Source: DATGFK01 sp040007395 (GTDB lineage: Bacteria > Chloroflexota > Anaerolineae > Aggregatilineales > UBA2796). From it: 49,250 nucleotides of DNA. The position numbers and the translations under genes are program-made. The notes under the pieces are model-generated. The model did not search any database, had not been told where the DNA came from, and worked only from the letters and a program-made list of their open reading frames with translations. The first letter of the stretch is position 1, and each line of letters starts with the position of its first letter. The stretch spans positions 1-49,250 of the forward strand of contig JBDTVG010000031.1 in assembly GCA_040007395.1 (NCBI GenBank), read 5' to 3'. Shown here one piece after another: positions 1-9,700 of this stretch.

Positions 1-399
1 AGACGTACCTACGAAAACTTTTACGATTTCTGGCCCAAACAAACCAACAGCCCCTTTACCGAGATGCTCAACAACATGCAGAAGTATATTGCCTCAACGA
101 CGCTGAAAGAGCCGCTGGCGTGGCAGAACTCGACGCTGCTTAAGGGTGACGTAGCGAAGGCGCTGACCGAACTTAAGGCACAGCCGGGCGGCGATTTAGT
201 AATTATGGGCAGCGGCAATCTCATCCAGACACTGATGAAACACAACCTCATTGACCGCTATGTGCTGCTGATTCACCCGCTCGTGTTGGGATCGGGGCAT
301 AAACTTTTTGCGGATGACGGCACATTTGCCACCCTTCAACTTGTCAGCGCCAAACCGACTCCCAAAGGTGTGATCGTCGCAACCTACGAACCCGCTTAA
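1..399 (+). CDS. Dihydrofolate reductase / RibD C-terminal family protein, 5' partial
   Basis: The reading frame is already open at base 1, so the gene starts upstream and only about 132 C-terminal residues are visible. The segment GDLVIMGSGNLIQTLM followed by HPLVLGSGHKLF is the typical end of the RibD_C/DHFR-like fold: the GSG loop contacts the NADPH phosphates and the later HPLVLGSG strand closes the sheet. Family members are NAD(P)H-dependent reductases; the many standalone copies have no assigned substrate, so a folate role should not be assumed. It stops with TAA, and 101 bases separate it from the next gene. The family call is firm; substrate and start are unknown. Confidence 0.85.
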   Translation, partial: RRTYENFYDFWPKQTNSPFTEMLNNMQKYIASTTLKEPLAWQNSTLLKGDVAKALTELKAQPGGDLVIMGSGNLIQTLMKHNLIDRYVLLIHPLVLGSGHKLFADDGTFATLQLVSAKPTPKGVIVATYEPA

Positions 400-500
400 C
401 TTAGCGAAACTGAATTTCGTTTGAACCCAATCCCCTGAAAACCTGTAGTCGTAAGGATGACCTGTGTGTTGCCCCGTTTTACTATCGAAAGAGGGTCGTG

Positions 501-1331
501 ATGTCCTTGCTTAAACCGCAAACACTACTGACAGGTCTGTCGTTTGGCGAATCACCACGCTGGCACGAGGGTCGTCTGTGGGTCTCCGACTGGGGCACTC
601 AAGAAATCATCGCTGTCGATCTCGAAGGCAAGAGCGAAGTGATGATTCGGCTGAACTTTCCGTCGTTTCAACCGATTTGCATGGATTGGCTGCCAGATGG
701 ACGTTTGCTTATCGTCTCGTCGAGTGCTGGACTTCTCCTGCGTCGTGAGCCTGATGGATCGCTAGTAACTCATGCTGACCTGAACGGTGTCAACGCCAAG
801 GGCTGGAACGAAATCGTTGTCGATCAGCGCGGCAATACTTATGTCAACGGTGGCGGCTTCAGCGATTCCGGAATCATCGCTTTGGTCACGCCCGATGGCT
901 CAGTTCGACAAGTAGCGGATGGCATCGCTTTCCCGAACGGCATGGCCATCACGCCCGACCACTCCACGTTGATTGTAGCTGAGTCACATGCCAGCAAACT
1001 CACTGCTTTCGATATGGCAGCCGATGGCAGCCTTTCGAATCGTCGCGTATGGGCGAATTTGGGCAACGGCGCTCCCGACGGCATCTGCATCGACACCGAG
1101 AATGCCATGTGGTACGCCGATGTCCCCAATAAATGCTGCGTCCGCGTTCGTGAAGGCGGGGATGTGTTGCAGATAGTGGAACTGGATCGCGGCGGCTTCG
1201 CTTGCATACTCGGCGGTGCGGATAGAAAAACGCTGTTCATAGTGACGCGGGAGTGGCATGGTATGGAGAGTGTGATGGACAAAGAGCGAACTGGGCAGGT
1301 GTTGACTATTCAAGTTCGTATGGTCAAATAA
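501..1331 (+). CDS. SMP-30/gluconolactonase/LRE family protein
   Basis: A 276-residue beta-propeller protein of the SMP-30/gluconolactonase family, which hydrolyses sugar lactones or related esters using a single divalent metal. The opening GESPRW (metal-binding Glu in the family), the central PNGMAITPD loop and the later GAPDGICID loop match the conserved metal-site strands. No signal peptide is visible, so it is probably cytoplasmic. A GTG at 498 directly precedes the ATG at 501; GAGGG at 491-495 is well placed for the ATG, so I use that. It appears monocistronic. The remnant transposase begins only about 20 bases after its stop codon on the opposite strand, so the original downstream context is lost. 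Confidence 0.9.
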   Translation: MSLLKPQTLLTGLSFGESPRWHEGRLWVSDWGTQEIIAVDLEGKSEVMIRLNFPSFQPICMDWLPDGRLLIVSSSAGLLLRREPDGSLVTHADLNGVNAKGWNEIVVDQRGNTYVNGGGFSDSGIIALVTPDGSVRQVADGIAFPNGMAITPDHSTLIVAESHASKLTAFDMAADGSLSNRRVWANLGNGAPDGICIDTENAMWYADVPNKCCVRVREGGDVLQIVELDRGGFACILGGADRKTLFIVTREWHGMESVMDKERTGQVLTIQVRMVK

Positions 1332-1354
1332 CCTCATTCCAACGGCTCAAGCTG

Positions 1355-2000
1355 CTACGCAGCGCGGTAGTGGTCGTGAAAAAGCCCGTTGAGGATGGGG
1401 TGGCTGCCTACCTCTCCCACTGGGACAAGGATCGGTCTGGGAATAGGAGTCTGTTGGTCGAGTCCTTGGTGGGGGTAGCAGCCGTTGTAATAGGCCAGGT
1501 ATTTGCTCAATGCCTGCCTCAAATGCGCTTCATTGAGGATGATCCGTTTGTTCAAACATTCGTGCTGTACTGTTCTCACCCAGCGTTCGGCAATAGCGTT
1601 GGCATTCGGCGTCCGAAAGGGCGTGCGAATGATATACGCTGGGTGGACTTGAACACAGTATCAAAAGCCGTGACGAATTGCTGTCGGGTCATGGACAAGA
1701 AATGGATAGTGGGCTGACGTTCCTCCAACTGCCAAATTATCTATCGCGACTGCTGGGTGACCCACTGGGCATCTGGCGGGCTCGTGCAGCCCGCCAGATA
1801 CGCCCGCCATGTTTGAAGTTCGATAAAGAATAGGACATAGACGCTCTATTTGCAGAGCGTCTCCACCGTAAAGAAATCGCAAGCCAAGAGGTGCGCTTTA
1901 TAGTGCTGCATGAGATGCTGCCAGCTGGGTGACGGACTGTGCTGCGGTGCTGGTGCAATGCCGCTTCAGAATGTTGGCAACCTGTGGTGACTACTACACT
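1355..2000 (-). pseudogene. Degenerate integrase-core (DDE) transposase, IS481/IS3-like
   Basis: Read on the minus strand, the pieces reassemble into one transposase: LLACDFFTVET (first catalytic Asp), YVLFFIEL, LAGCT, WVTQQ, FVTAFDTVF, IIRTPFRTPNANA, ERW, and the C-terminal YYNGCYPHQGLDQQ ending HDHYRAA. They lie in different frames, with a clear shift near 1640. In the frame carrying DFFTVET there are also two in-frame TAG codons (about 1857-1862 and 1738-1743), one of them where relatives carry Gln. The N-terminal third is missing. This is a dead copy of the transposase type that recurs at several places in the window. Confidence 0.75.
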
Positions 2001-2123
2001 CATCTGTGCTGAGCTTGAAGGGAAATGTTGAAGTTGTCATGGCTTTAAAACAATTAAGTGGGGGAGTAAATGCTAGAGTTTAGTGGAAGATGTAGAGGAC
2101 ACTACAGCGCTAGAAATGATAAG

Positions 2124-2148
2124 GCCTCAGTTCTTTTTGAACTGAGGC
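2124..2148. terminator. Perfect 10-bp hairpin with T5 loop
   Basis: GCCTCAGTTC (2124-2133) and its exact reverse complement GAACTGAGGC (2139-2148) flank a TTTTT loop. It lies just before the small HTH ORF at 2164. There is no clean T-run after the right arm, so termination is uncertain; it may be an IS or cassette-boundary structure. Confidence 0.45.
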
Positions 2149-2163
2149 AGGCTAGGCCCCCAC

Positions 2164-2406
2164 ATGCTCCCACGGGGCTTCCAACACTTAGCACGCTCCA
2201 CAATCTCCGTAGCCGTTGCAGCCCTGCTAACACGGCTGTACAGAGACAGTTTGTAGACTAAACCGCAAAATTTCAAAACACAGCCTGAAGATGAACGGAA
2301 TAACGCTATCCGCATGCGTTTCACCACCGGCGAAAGTACCTTAGACTTGGCAAAAGCCTTTGGTATTTCGCGGAAGCGTGTAATCATTCACGGTCACCGC
2401 AAATAA
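2164..2406 (+). pseudogene. Small HTH protein, copy 1, with an in-frame TAG
   Basis: This 81-codon frame aligns end to end with the intact 83-codon ORF at 20542-20790. The length difference is exactly 6 bases, so the frame is kept throughout. The C-terminal half is a helix-turn-helix of the Mor/resolvase type (LDLAKAFGISRKRV). A TAG at 2254-2256 interrupts it; the other copy has CAG (Gln) at the matching codon. The product is a predicted small DNA-binding protein of unknown function. It lies upstream of the small-protein/retropepsin pair, just as copy 2 lies upstream of vapC. The N-terminal half, although conserved, has no recognisable domain. Confidence 0.5.
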
Positions 2407-2533
2407 TTGCTGGTTACCTACGTTGATTGTGTTGTCCGAATATTGTGTCGATTCAGAATAACACTCCGATGATATTTGTGGACAGCATGGGTCTACATTA
2501 TAGCTATCAACAATCTATCTGACATCACTTTTG

Positions 2534-2560
2534 TGCTCAGATATGAAAAGTAGTCGGCAC
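2534..2560 (+). repeat. Leader repeat upstream of two-gene module, copy 1
   Basis: The segment TGCTCAG followed by an A-rich stretch and TAG-Y-CGGCAC recurs at 20881-20907. Both copies lie between a small HTH ORF and a two-gene module, and end about 40-50 bases or less before the first start codon. It could be a promoter/operator or the trace of an ancestral duplication. Confidence 0.5.
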
Positions 2561-2601
2561 TGAGGTAAAATCAATGGAGTAATTGGATAGGAGTATGGTC
2601 G

Positions 2602-2859
2602 ATGACCGAGATGTTCACAGTTGAGCTTTCAGAGGAGGCAGCCCGCCGCGCCCAGGAAATCGCAAGTCGCAAAGGGCGTCCTGTCGAAGTTGTATTGTCA
2701 GAATGGATTGAACGCGATGCTCTTGCAGAAGAATTCTCACCCCTAATACCAGGCGTGGAATACCCCATCTATACACCGGTTGGAAATGAAGCAGCAGCAG
2801 CAGTTCTGATGGAATTACTGAAGAAGACTAAAGAGGCTGACAAAAAGGCGGGCAAGTAA
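2602..2859 (+). CDS. Small hypothetical protein, ribbon-helix-helix-like N-terminus
   Basis: An 85-residue protein. The first 40 residues (FTVELSEEAARRAQEIASRK, then VEVVLSEWIERD) show the strand-helix-helix spacing of small DNA-binding or antitoxin proteins; the C-terminus is Lys/Glu rich and probably helical. AGGAG at about 2588-2592 supports this ATG. Its TAA overlaps the ATG of the next gene (TAATG), so the two are translationally coupled. The pairing with a retropepsin-like gene resembles widespread small-protein/clan AA protease pairs. A toxin-antitoxin style role is inference only. Confidence 0.65.
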   Translation: MTEMFTVELSEEAARRAQEIASRKGRPVEVVLSEWIERDALAEEFSPLIPGVEYPIYTPVGNEAAAAVLMELLKKTKEADKKAGK

Positions 2860-3270
2860 TGCGCTTTCCGTATATATCCACTGATAATCTGCCGACAAGC
2901 CTTATGCCGCGTCTTTCATTAGTACTGAGTAACGGCAACCGCTCGGTGGAGGTGCTAGGATTGCTGGATACTGGAGCAGCCGTGAATGTTTTGCCCTATG
3001 GGATAGGACTGGCATTGGGCGCAGTTTGGGAAGAGCAGAAATTCAGTGTGCCACTTGTCGGCAGTTTGGGACGTTACGAAGCACGAGGGATAGCAGTCTT
3101 TGCTTCTCACCCACAGCTTAATCCTAGTAATCCAGTGCGCCTTGTGTGTGTGGACAAGGGCCGAAGATGCGCCTGTGTTGTTTGGTCAGTTGAATTTCTT
3201 TTTGGAGTTCGATGTGTGTTTCTACCGTTCCCAGAATGTGTTTGACATCAACCTCAAAACCGATCAGTAA
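2859..3270 (+). pseudogene. Retropepsin-like (clan AA) aspartic protease, frameshifted near C-terminus
   Basis: The segment VLGLLDTGAAVNVLP (around residue 33) carries the D-T-G-A active-site motif of retropepsin-like aspartic proteases, which work as homodimers with one Asp per chain. The frame from 2859 runs to a stop at 3245, but its last part is non-family sequence. The neighbouring frame, entered at about 3150-3165, reads EDAPVLFGQLNFF, then FLEFDVCFYRSQNVFDI, and stops TAA at 3268-3270, which is the expected C-terminal strand. The gene therefore carries one indel, real or a sequencing error. It is coupled to the small upstream gene. The substrate is unknown. Confidence 0.7.
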
Positions 3271-3329
3271 GTTTTGGCTCCCTTAAATTTACCTATGCGG
3301 TTGAATAACCATGTCCGACAGGGTTTTCT

Positions 3330-3640
3330 CAGCTATGATCGCCACACGAAGTTTACTGCCTTGTTTGAGACCCGTAGTATGCGGAAAGTCTATCTGCAGG
3401 CTTTATGATTACACTCAGATCATCATTTGGGGCCTGTGGATTGAACCATACAATGATCTGGTCTCTCGTCACGCAATTGATCACGTTACCGCTGACCAGC
3501 ACATTCCTGTCCCTTTAAATCCCGTGTCCCCGGTGTTGAATACCTTGCAGCTATTCGCGCATTTCCGGTTTTGGGAGGCCTTCATCATATTTACCGCCGA
3601 GTGCCATGAGCAGCCGAAAAACGACTTTTGGTGTACTTAG
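3330..3640 (+). pseudogene. Integrase-core transposase remnant
   Basis: Short blocks in shifting frames match the transposase type seen elsewhere here. YDRHTKFTALFET resembles the RDRDxKFTxxFD block, and a later block of IPVPL, PVSPV and FTAECHEQPKN closely matches the C-terminal end of the fragment at 45258-45665 (IPVPLEPVSSV, FTAERHEQPKN). Nothing in it is translatable as a whole. Confidence 0.55.
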
Positions 3641-3711
3641 TCCTGAGAAACCCTCTAGAACAGTGGTGGTAGTTCTGGCACAAGCCATCCGCGCAGGCAG
3701 ATATGTCCAAG

Positions 3712-4752
3712 TTAAGCGAGAACTTGGGCCGGTTCTGGACGAGTAAGGGCCAACCCGAGCTTGGCTGCCTTCTTCGACAACGCCGCGATTTCTTGTTCTT
3801 GCAACTGATGCTCGTAAGTGTCAGCACCCAAATCGACATACTGCACATGCTGTTTCAAGAGCGCATAAACGGTTCGGGCGATTTTGTGTGCAGTGGCGAC
3901 CTGAGCCACCTGAGGTCCACCACGCGCCCGTTTACGTCGATAGAAGGCGCCGCTTGGCGAAAAGCCTGACCGGCACGATTGTTGGTCGGTAAGGTTCGGC
4001 TGCGAAGAACCTTACCCCCTGAAATATCGTTGTGCGGTGCCAAGCCGAGCCATGAAGCAAAGTGCTTTTCAGTCGGCCAGCGGTTCATATCGGTGCCAAT
4101 TTCCGCTAGAATAGTCTGAATGAGAGTATCGCTGAGACCGACCACCGCCCCCAAGTCGACACCCGTTAGCCGGATAACCTCAGCTCGGATGTTTAGCGTC
4201 GAATGCTTTTTCTTTTTCGAACGGAGGGGCGCGACTGGGACGGATTGAGGGTCGCCATCCCAACGGGGCTTCACCGTCGAGAACTGTTGCTGGATTTGGG
4301 CATCACACGCATCCAGTTGCTGGCTATAGAAGTCATAGAGTTCAAACGATTGCTTCAGCACAAACACATACTCGTCTTTCCAATCACCGCTGAGTGCCTT
4401 GGCGATGGTCTCTTCGGACGATTTGCAAGCTGGATTACGGAAGTGGGCCAGCGTCACCGCATCGCGTTCTCCAGCGATATCGCGCGCAGAATAGCCATGC
4501 CGGTCACCCCCGTAATATCCGTTAAAGCCTGGGAAAGTTGAAGGTTCATCTGCTGAAGGGCCTGCTGTATATGTAAAATGTGAGGGGCACGATGGCGAGT
4601 CAGTTCCGCCCGGTGGCGCACATATGCCCGCAACACGCACATTTCGGCATCCGGTCGAAACGAAGCGCTCAACAGCCCCAGCCCATGCAACTTTTGGATC
4701 CACTGGCAGTCCTGATAGTCGGGTTTTCGGCCTGGCACGTTCTTGATGTGGC
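3712..4752 (-). pseudogene. IS110-family transposase, N-truncated and frameshifted
   Basis: On the minus strand the order is KNVPGRKPDYQDCQWIQKLH, HIQQALQQMNLQLSQAL, DITGVTGMAILRAI, then SEETIAKALSGDW, and the transposase_20-type core LTGVDLGAVVGLSDTLIQTI with HFASWLGLAPHNDISGGKVL. The tail is VATAHKIARTVYALL ending PAQVLA. These are hallmark blocks of IS110 (DEDD/Pfam Transposase_20) enzymes. There are frameshifts near 4450 and near 3960. The N-terminal RuvC-like DEDD domain is missing because an integrase-core element abuts at about 4755. It is non-functional as it stands. Confidence 0.8.
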
Positions 4753-4754
4753 GT

Positions 4755-5450
4755 GCGTTGACCAATCGATAATAGTGATGATGGAGACCGCCCAGTAGAG
4801 GGCGTGCCAACACCGGCCCAGATAGCGTGGGAACTGATACCTCGTGCGGTGGCTGCGGAAGACGCTGGGCTAAGCCTTGATGCGGTCGGCACGCGTTGAA
4901 ATATTCCGTGTAGGCCTTCAGGATGCGGAATAACTGGTATTCATCGCGAATGAGGAAATGGTTCAAACACTCGCGGCGAACCGAACCGATGAACCGCTCG
5001 CAGATCGCATTGGCGCGGGGAGCACGAATAGGCGTTTTAATGACATCGATACCGGCACCAGCAGCCACCGCAGCAAAGTGCTGACCGTATTTCTGGTCAT
5101 TATCACGAATGAGGTGCATTGGACCTTGGCCGAACGGGGTGGCTTCCCGCCATTGCTGCGCGACCCAGACATCTGTCGGGAAGCGTGTCACCCCCAGGTG
5201 GACCACCCGACGCGAGCCGAGCTCGATGATCACAAACGCAAACAGTGGCCTAAACCAGACATCGGAGATTTGAATAAAGTCGCACGCCCAAATGTCCTCA
5301 GCGTGATTGTGCAGGAACGTCTGCCAGGTTTGGCTTGGTGGACGGGATGGTCGAAACCGGCGCAGATATTTGAGAATTGTCCCTTTCCCAACTCGCCAGC
5401 CCAGTTTGCGCAGTTCCCCACGCAATCGCTCGGCTCCCCATAACCGATTT
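4755..5450 (-). pseudogene. Integrase-core transposase fragment, fused in frame to the IS110 remnant
   Basis: The sequence begins at RLWGAERLRGELRKLGW and continues through IWACDFIQ (catalytic Asp), RDNDQKYG (second Asp), RAPRANAICERFIGSVRREC (Glu) and FNACRPHQGLAQR to LLGGLHHHYYRLV. It is close to the complete element at 22820-23872 but lacks the first 120 or so residues. At its 3' end the normal stop is lost and the frame runs into IS110 sequence. At its 5' end it interrupts the PLD-helicase gene, whose frame is lost at about 5450. The insertion therefore truncated two older genes. Confidence 0.8.
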
Positions 5451-6375
5451 TCGGTTCCACTACTTGGGACGAATCTTGTCGATCCCACACGTCCGGTGTC
5501 ATGATTTCGGGCGTAATGTTCGCGCTTCGCAGCCGCCGTTTCCATTCTTCATGGACTGGCGACGGCGCGATCACTAATACATTGCTAATCTGGCCTGTTC
5601 GGTGCAGCCGACGCGCAATATCCGTGGCAATAACCGTTTTGCCGAGGCCAGTAGAAGCGACCACCATCGCCCCGCCATGAGCGTAAAGCTGACGCAAGGA
5701 CATTGCCACGATGCTGAGTTGGAAACTTACAGGTGTACGGTAACTCTCTTTAGTATTCGGTAACTCCTCAAGTACATTCAGCACATCGAGCGTTTTGAGA
5801 TATACCTCCCATGGTTTGCGAAATTTCAGCCAATCTTCCAGTGTTGTCAAGAGTTCGTCCGTAATATCGTGGGCACGGCTGAAATGTTCTTCGTAGGCGC
5901 GGATTGCTTCTGCGATATCCTCTCGATTCAAATTGACTGTGCCCGATTCAATTGCCTCTACAAATCCACGCTGTGAGACATTAGATGATGCAACGATGAC
6001 GACCCGATCATCGACAATATAAATCTTTGCATGATGGTCTATGGCACGAGCATCAACAATCCTGACGGCACCAGCCCGCAATTTTTCAACTAAATCTAGC
6101 ACCGCCTCATAACGATCCCGATCCGCCCCAGCCCGCAGATCGTGCATGATCTGATCGACCATAACTTTACGGGCACGCTGCTCTCCGGGTTCTTCAACGC
6201 CAACTAGGATACGCAATTGTTTACCACGCGCGGCACCGCGAATGAGGTTATAGCCGCGAACGGTGAAAAAGCCTGCGGCAATGCGGATGAGATATTGGCC
6301 TTCCTCAAAATAACGACGGATCACCGCAAGGGCCGTGCCTTTTTCGATCCAAATGCGTCGATCTTCGGGGTTCAT
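5450..6375 (-). pseudogene. PLD-nuclease / SF2 helicase fusion, 3' half lost to a transposase
   Basis: About 308 N-terminal residues remain. Residues about 20-170 form a phospholipase D-like domain with one HxK motif (DHHAKIYIVDDRVVIVASSN), as in PLD nucleases. After a linker, residues about 230-300 begin a superfamily II helicase: the Q-motif-like FQLSIVAMSLRQL, then Walker A in VASTGLGKTVIATDIA. The Walker B box and the whole second RecA domain are gone, replaced by transposase sequence after VWDRQDSS. PLD plus helicase combinations are frequent in anti-phage loci. It lies 346 bases downstream of the kinase/PP2C/VWA triad on the same strand and may have been its effector. It cannot act as a helicase now. 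Confidence 0.8.
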
Positions 6376-6721
6376 AGAAGGTACTAGGTCCTGTTAACTA
6401 ATGGACAACGCACTTTGAAATGGCATGATTGACAATATTTCGGAAGGTAGAAGGGTTGCCTTATCGCTACCTGATAAGCTCACCGATTGTGCCACTTTTA
6501 CCTGCGTTCCATAACGTATCTAATTCATGTTTCCTTGGACATACGCGATCTAGGATGACAGTAGCAGAGCATCTAGTTCGTAGAGCATCAATAGCTTTTA
6601 TTGGCCTTACTCCGTTTGTCGTTGCCTTAATTCTGTCGCATATGCAACCTATACCTTAATGACTTCCCTTATTTTTCCAAACCATAAAACAGTTTTTTGG
6701 TATCGGATGGTGAGAAGTACT
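6376..6721. other. Intergenic, no supported gene
   Basis: This is a 346-base gap between the kinase stop codon and the PLD-helicase start. Frames on either strand show no recognisable protein or SD-led start, and no strong hairpin was seen. It may hold the helicase promoter or decayed sequence. Confidence 0.4.
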
Positions 6722-9700
6722 TCATTTCAAGATGAATTCAACGACAGCAGATGGCGCACTCTCCAAGCCGCTGGCTTCGTCCCGTGCAATAACGTAGCAC
6801 TCATAAGTTCCAGTCCGTACATTTTGCTGTGTATATTGTTGCTCCAGACTTGCTGTTGCGGCGAGTGATTTCCTAGTCCAAGGTTGCTGTGTGTTCACAA
6901 ATCGAGCATACAACCAATAGGAAGTAGCGACTGCCACAGTAGTCCACCGAAAAATGACATTTCGCTCTACTACATTGACGCTTAAGAGAGGACAACTGGG
7001 AGTAACGATGATGTTCATTATCTCACTCGCCGACTCGGTTTCAACATACCCCTCACTTGCGACGACACGCAACGCAATTTCACCAACTGGAAGTGCTACA
7101 ATTTGTCCCGTTTCTGTGCCATCCCAGAGACATTCTAGATTCGGGGTGAGACGTTCCAAACGATAGTGATCTGCACCTGGAATTTCTTGCCATTGGCACA
7201 GATACATATATTCTCCATTTACATCAAAATCAAGCTGACGCGATACTTGCAAAATAGGTTTTTGGAGTGGCTTTCGCTTTACGAGAACAGCCACAACGCG
7301 GCTCCAGTTAGTCAACGTATCATCAATAAGAGCGCGGACTCTGACAAAGATTTTCCCAGATGGTACGGCAAGTTGAGTATAAGCGTTATCTGTGATCCAA
7401 ATGCCACCTGTATCGCTGGATGCTATAAAAGATTTGCCTGTAGACCATTCTATTTCGTATTCCTGTGCAGCTTCTATACTGTCCCATTCGGCTTTAAGCC
7501 CTTTTGAGTTTGATTTTAACGTCAAGCCACTCGGTGCAGGCGAAAGAACAATGATTTCAGCTATTTCACTCCATTCGCTCGTTTGCTGATCCCGGCAAAG
7601 ATGCACCCGTGCAAAATATCGCCCATATTCCTCTAACTGTACCGAGAGCATATTAACATCCACAATATAAGTTGATGGCATAGAAAAATCTGGTGTAGAT
7701 GCGATTTCAATACTGAATTTTGGCATCCATAGGTCAAAATCACTTTGCCAGTATAAAACAGTGTCATGATGCACTTCGGCTGTAAATATTGCACTTCCCC
7801 AATTGGGAGCAGGTAGTGTTTCGGTTACTGGAATTTCAGTGGATACAGAATAGTCACCGCCTATCGCTTGCACACGCACATACCCACTAATCCATTCAGC
7901 ATCCAGAAATACAGATGTAGTTTCAAATCGCGTTGTTTCAATGTCCAGAAATTCGGGGCTTGGGGAGTGGCAAACGCAATATGTGTTAGCATTTTCAACT
8001 GGTTCCCATGTGATGAAGCTGCCAGAGCCACTGGCAATACATGCTTTGATTACGGGCCCAGAAAAAGCTACTTCAACAATCGCTTCAACCCAATTACTAA
8101 CTTGTTTTTCACGACAGGCACGCACTCGATAATAAAATGTGCCGGATACAGTAGTGTCAATCGCTATGGCACGCTCATCAGTAGTGAATACTGAGACATC
8201 GTGTGAAAATTCGGGATTCAGTGCGCACTGAATCTCATATGATATTTGTTCCGCCTTTTTTGACTTAGACCATACTAAGCGAACTTCTTCACCACGACGT
8301 GCCACAATTTGCCTGCTCTTGAGGCGTGGTTCATCTACGGATGAGAAAACAGTAATTGTATGTAAAGCGCTTTTGGGTCCGACAAGGTCGCCGAAACATG
8401 CTTCGACGGTAAACACATGCTTGCCAGATATAGAAAATATCCCCTTGAACCGTCGCTGCGGTTCATTACACTTATATCTGTCTGCGGTTCGACGTGGCTG
8501 GTCCTGAGTACCGTGATGATTTAGATAGTAGTGCGTTGCGCCTGTCACTTCAAGCCATTGAATTGTGACCTCATCATTTATGCTGCATTCAACTGGCCCA
8601 AGGATGGTCGATTGGTTCACTTGAACTTGTATGAACTTCGCTGGACTAGATGAGTGCTGGACCCCACTCTTATCAATAATTGCAACCTGGAAGGTATAGT
8701 CACCCGGTGCAAGAGCTAGTCGATGGGCATTGTTATCTAATACAACAGGTTCAAATCGATTGTTGATTTCTGATAATTGGTATCGAAAATCACCCGGTTG
8801 TGCAACAAGTACGTCTGTCCATCGAAGCGTTACGACTCCATCTTGAATTTGCGGTTCATCGACCCATATAGGTGATTGGATAGATGGAATTGCACGTATT
8901 AGGCTTTCACTTCGATTGCTCTCTATTCCTTCATAAACGGCAGTCACAAAAAATTCATAATTACCTGGGCTTAACTGCAATTCCACGTCTGGGCTATTGA
9001 CTACCTGTTTATTTTCAATAGGAACAAATTCTTTTTGATAGTAAACGTGGTATTCAGTAGCCATACTTGGTGTCCACTGCAAATTGATGAACTCAGGTGT
9101 TGCCTCGATTGTTGCCAAGTTCCAGCGGGGTGTTTCGGGTAAAAGTTGTATCTCGGCGATTGCGGAACTGGTAAACTCCTGCCCATGAAACGTCAACTGA
9201 GCCGTAACACGAAATTGATAATTGCCCGGCGCTTTACCTTCATACCTGAAGGTTGCCCTAGTTGTTGGCTTAGTTGCTGTCTTGGCCGCCGTGCCGCGTG
9301 TGTATTTGCTCACGCCGGGGATATGGTCCCATTCTATCTGCTTCCCTGTGCCATCCGGTAAGTCTTCGATAGTTATATGAGGCTTTTGCAGTGCCCCAAT
9401 TGGGATCGGAATACTCCAAGCCGAAAAACGCTGACCTGAACATGCGCGTACCCGAACTGCTTGTAACTGCCCGTTTATCTTATACTCCGCTGCACTAGGA
9501 CTAACTTCATAAAGCAGGGGGGCATCATCTCCGGGGAAAATTATTTGGACCTGATAATACTCTGCTGCTTGTACAGTAGACCAGTGTACAGTTTGATTTT
9601 CAACGCGCACCTGAGGTATATCTAGTGAAGTTGGAACAAATTTAGCGATCTTTGCGGCTTGCAGTTCGTCGTACCAAGCCTCAAGGGGTGGGCATTCCTC

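Noticed and set aside
839..1337. Minus-strand and alternative frames across the SMP-30 gene
   Set aside because: They are shadows of a well-supported plus-strand gene and match no family.
3855..4892. 345-aa minus-strand frame as one gene
   Set aside because: Only the middle is IS110 sequence; both ends are antisense or out-of-frame sequence beyond frameshifts.
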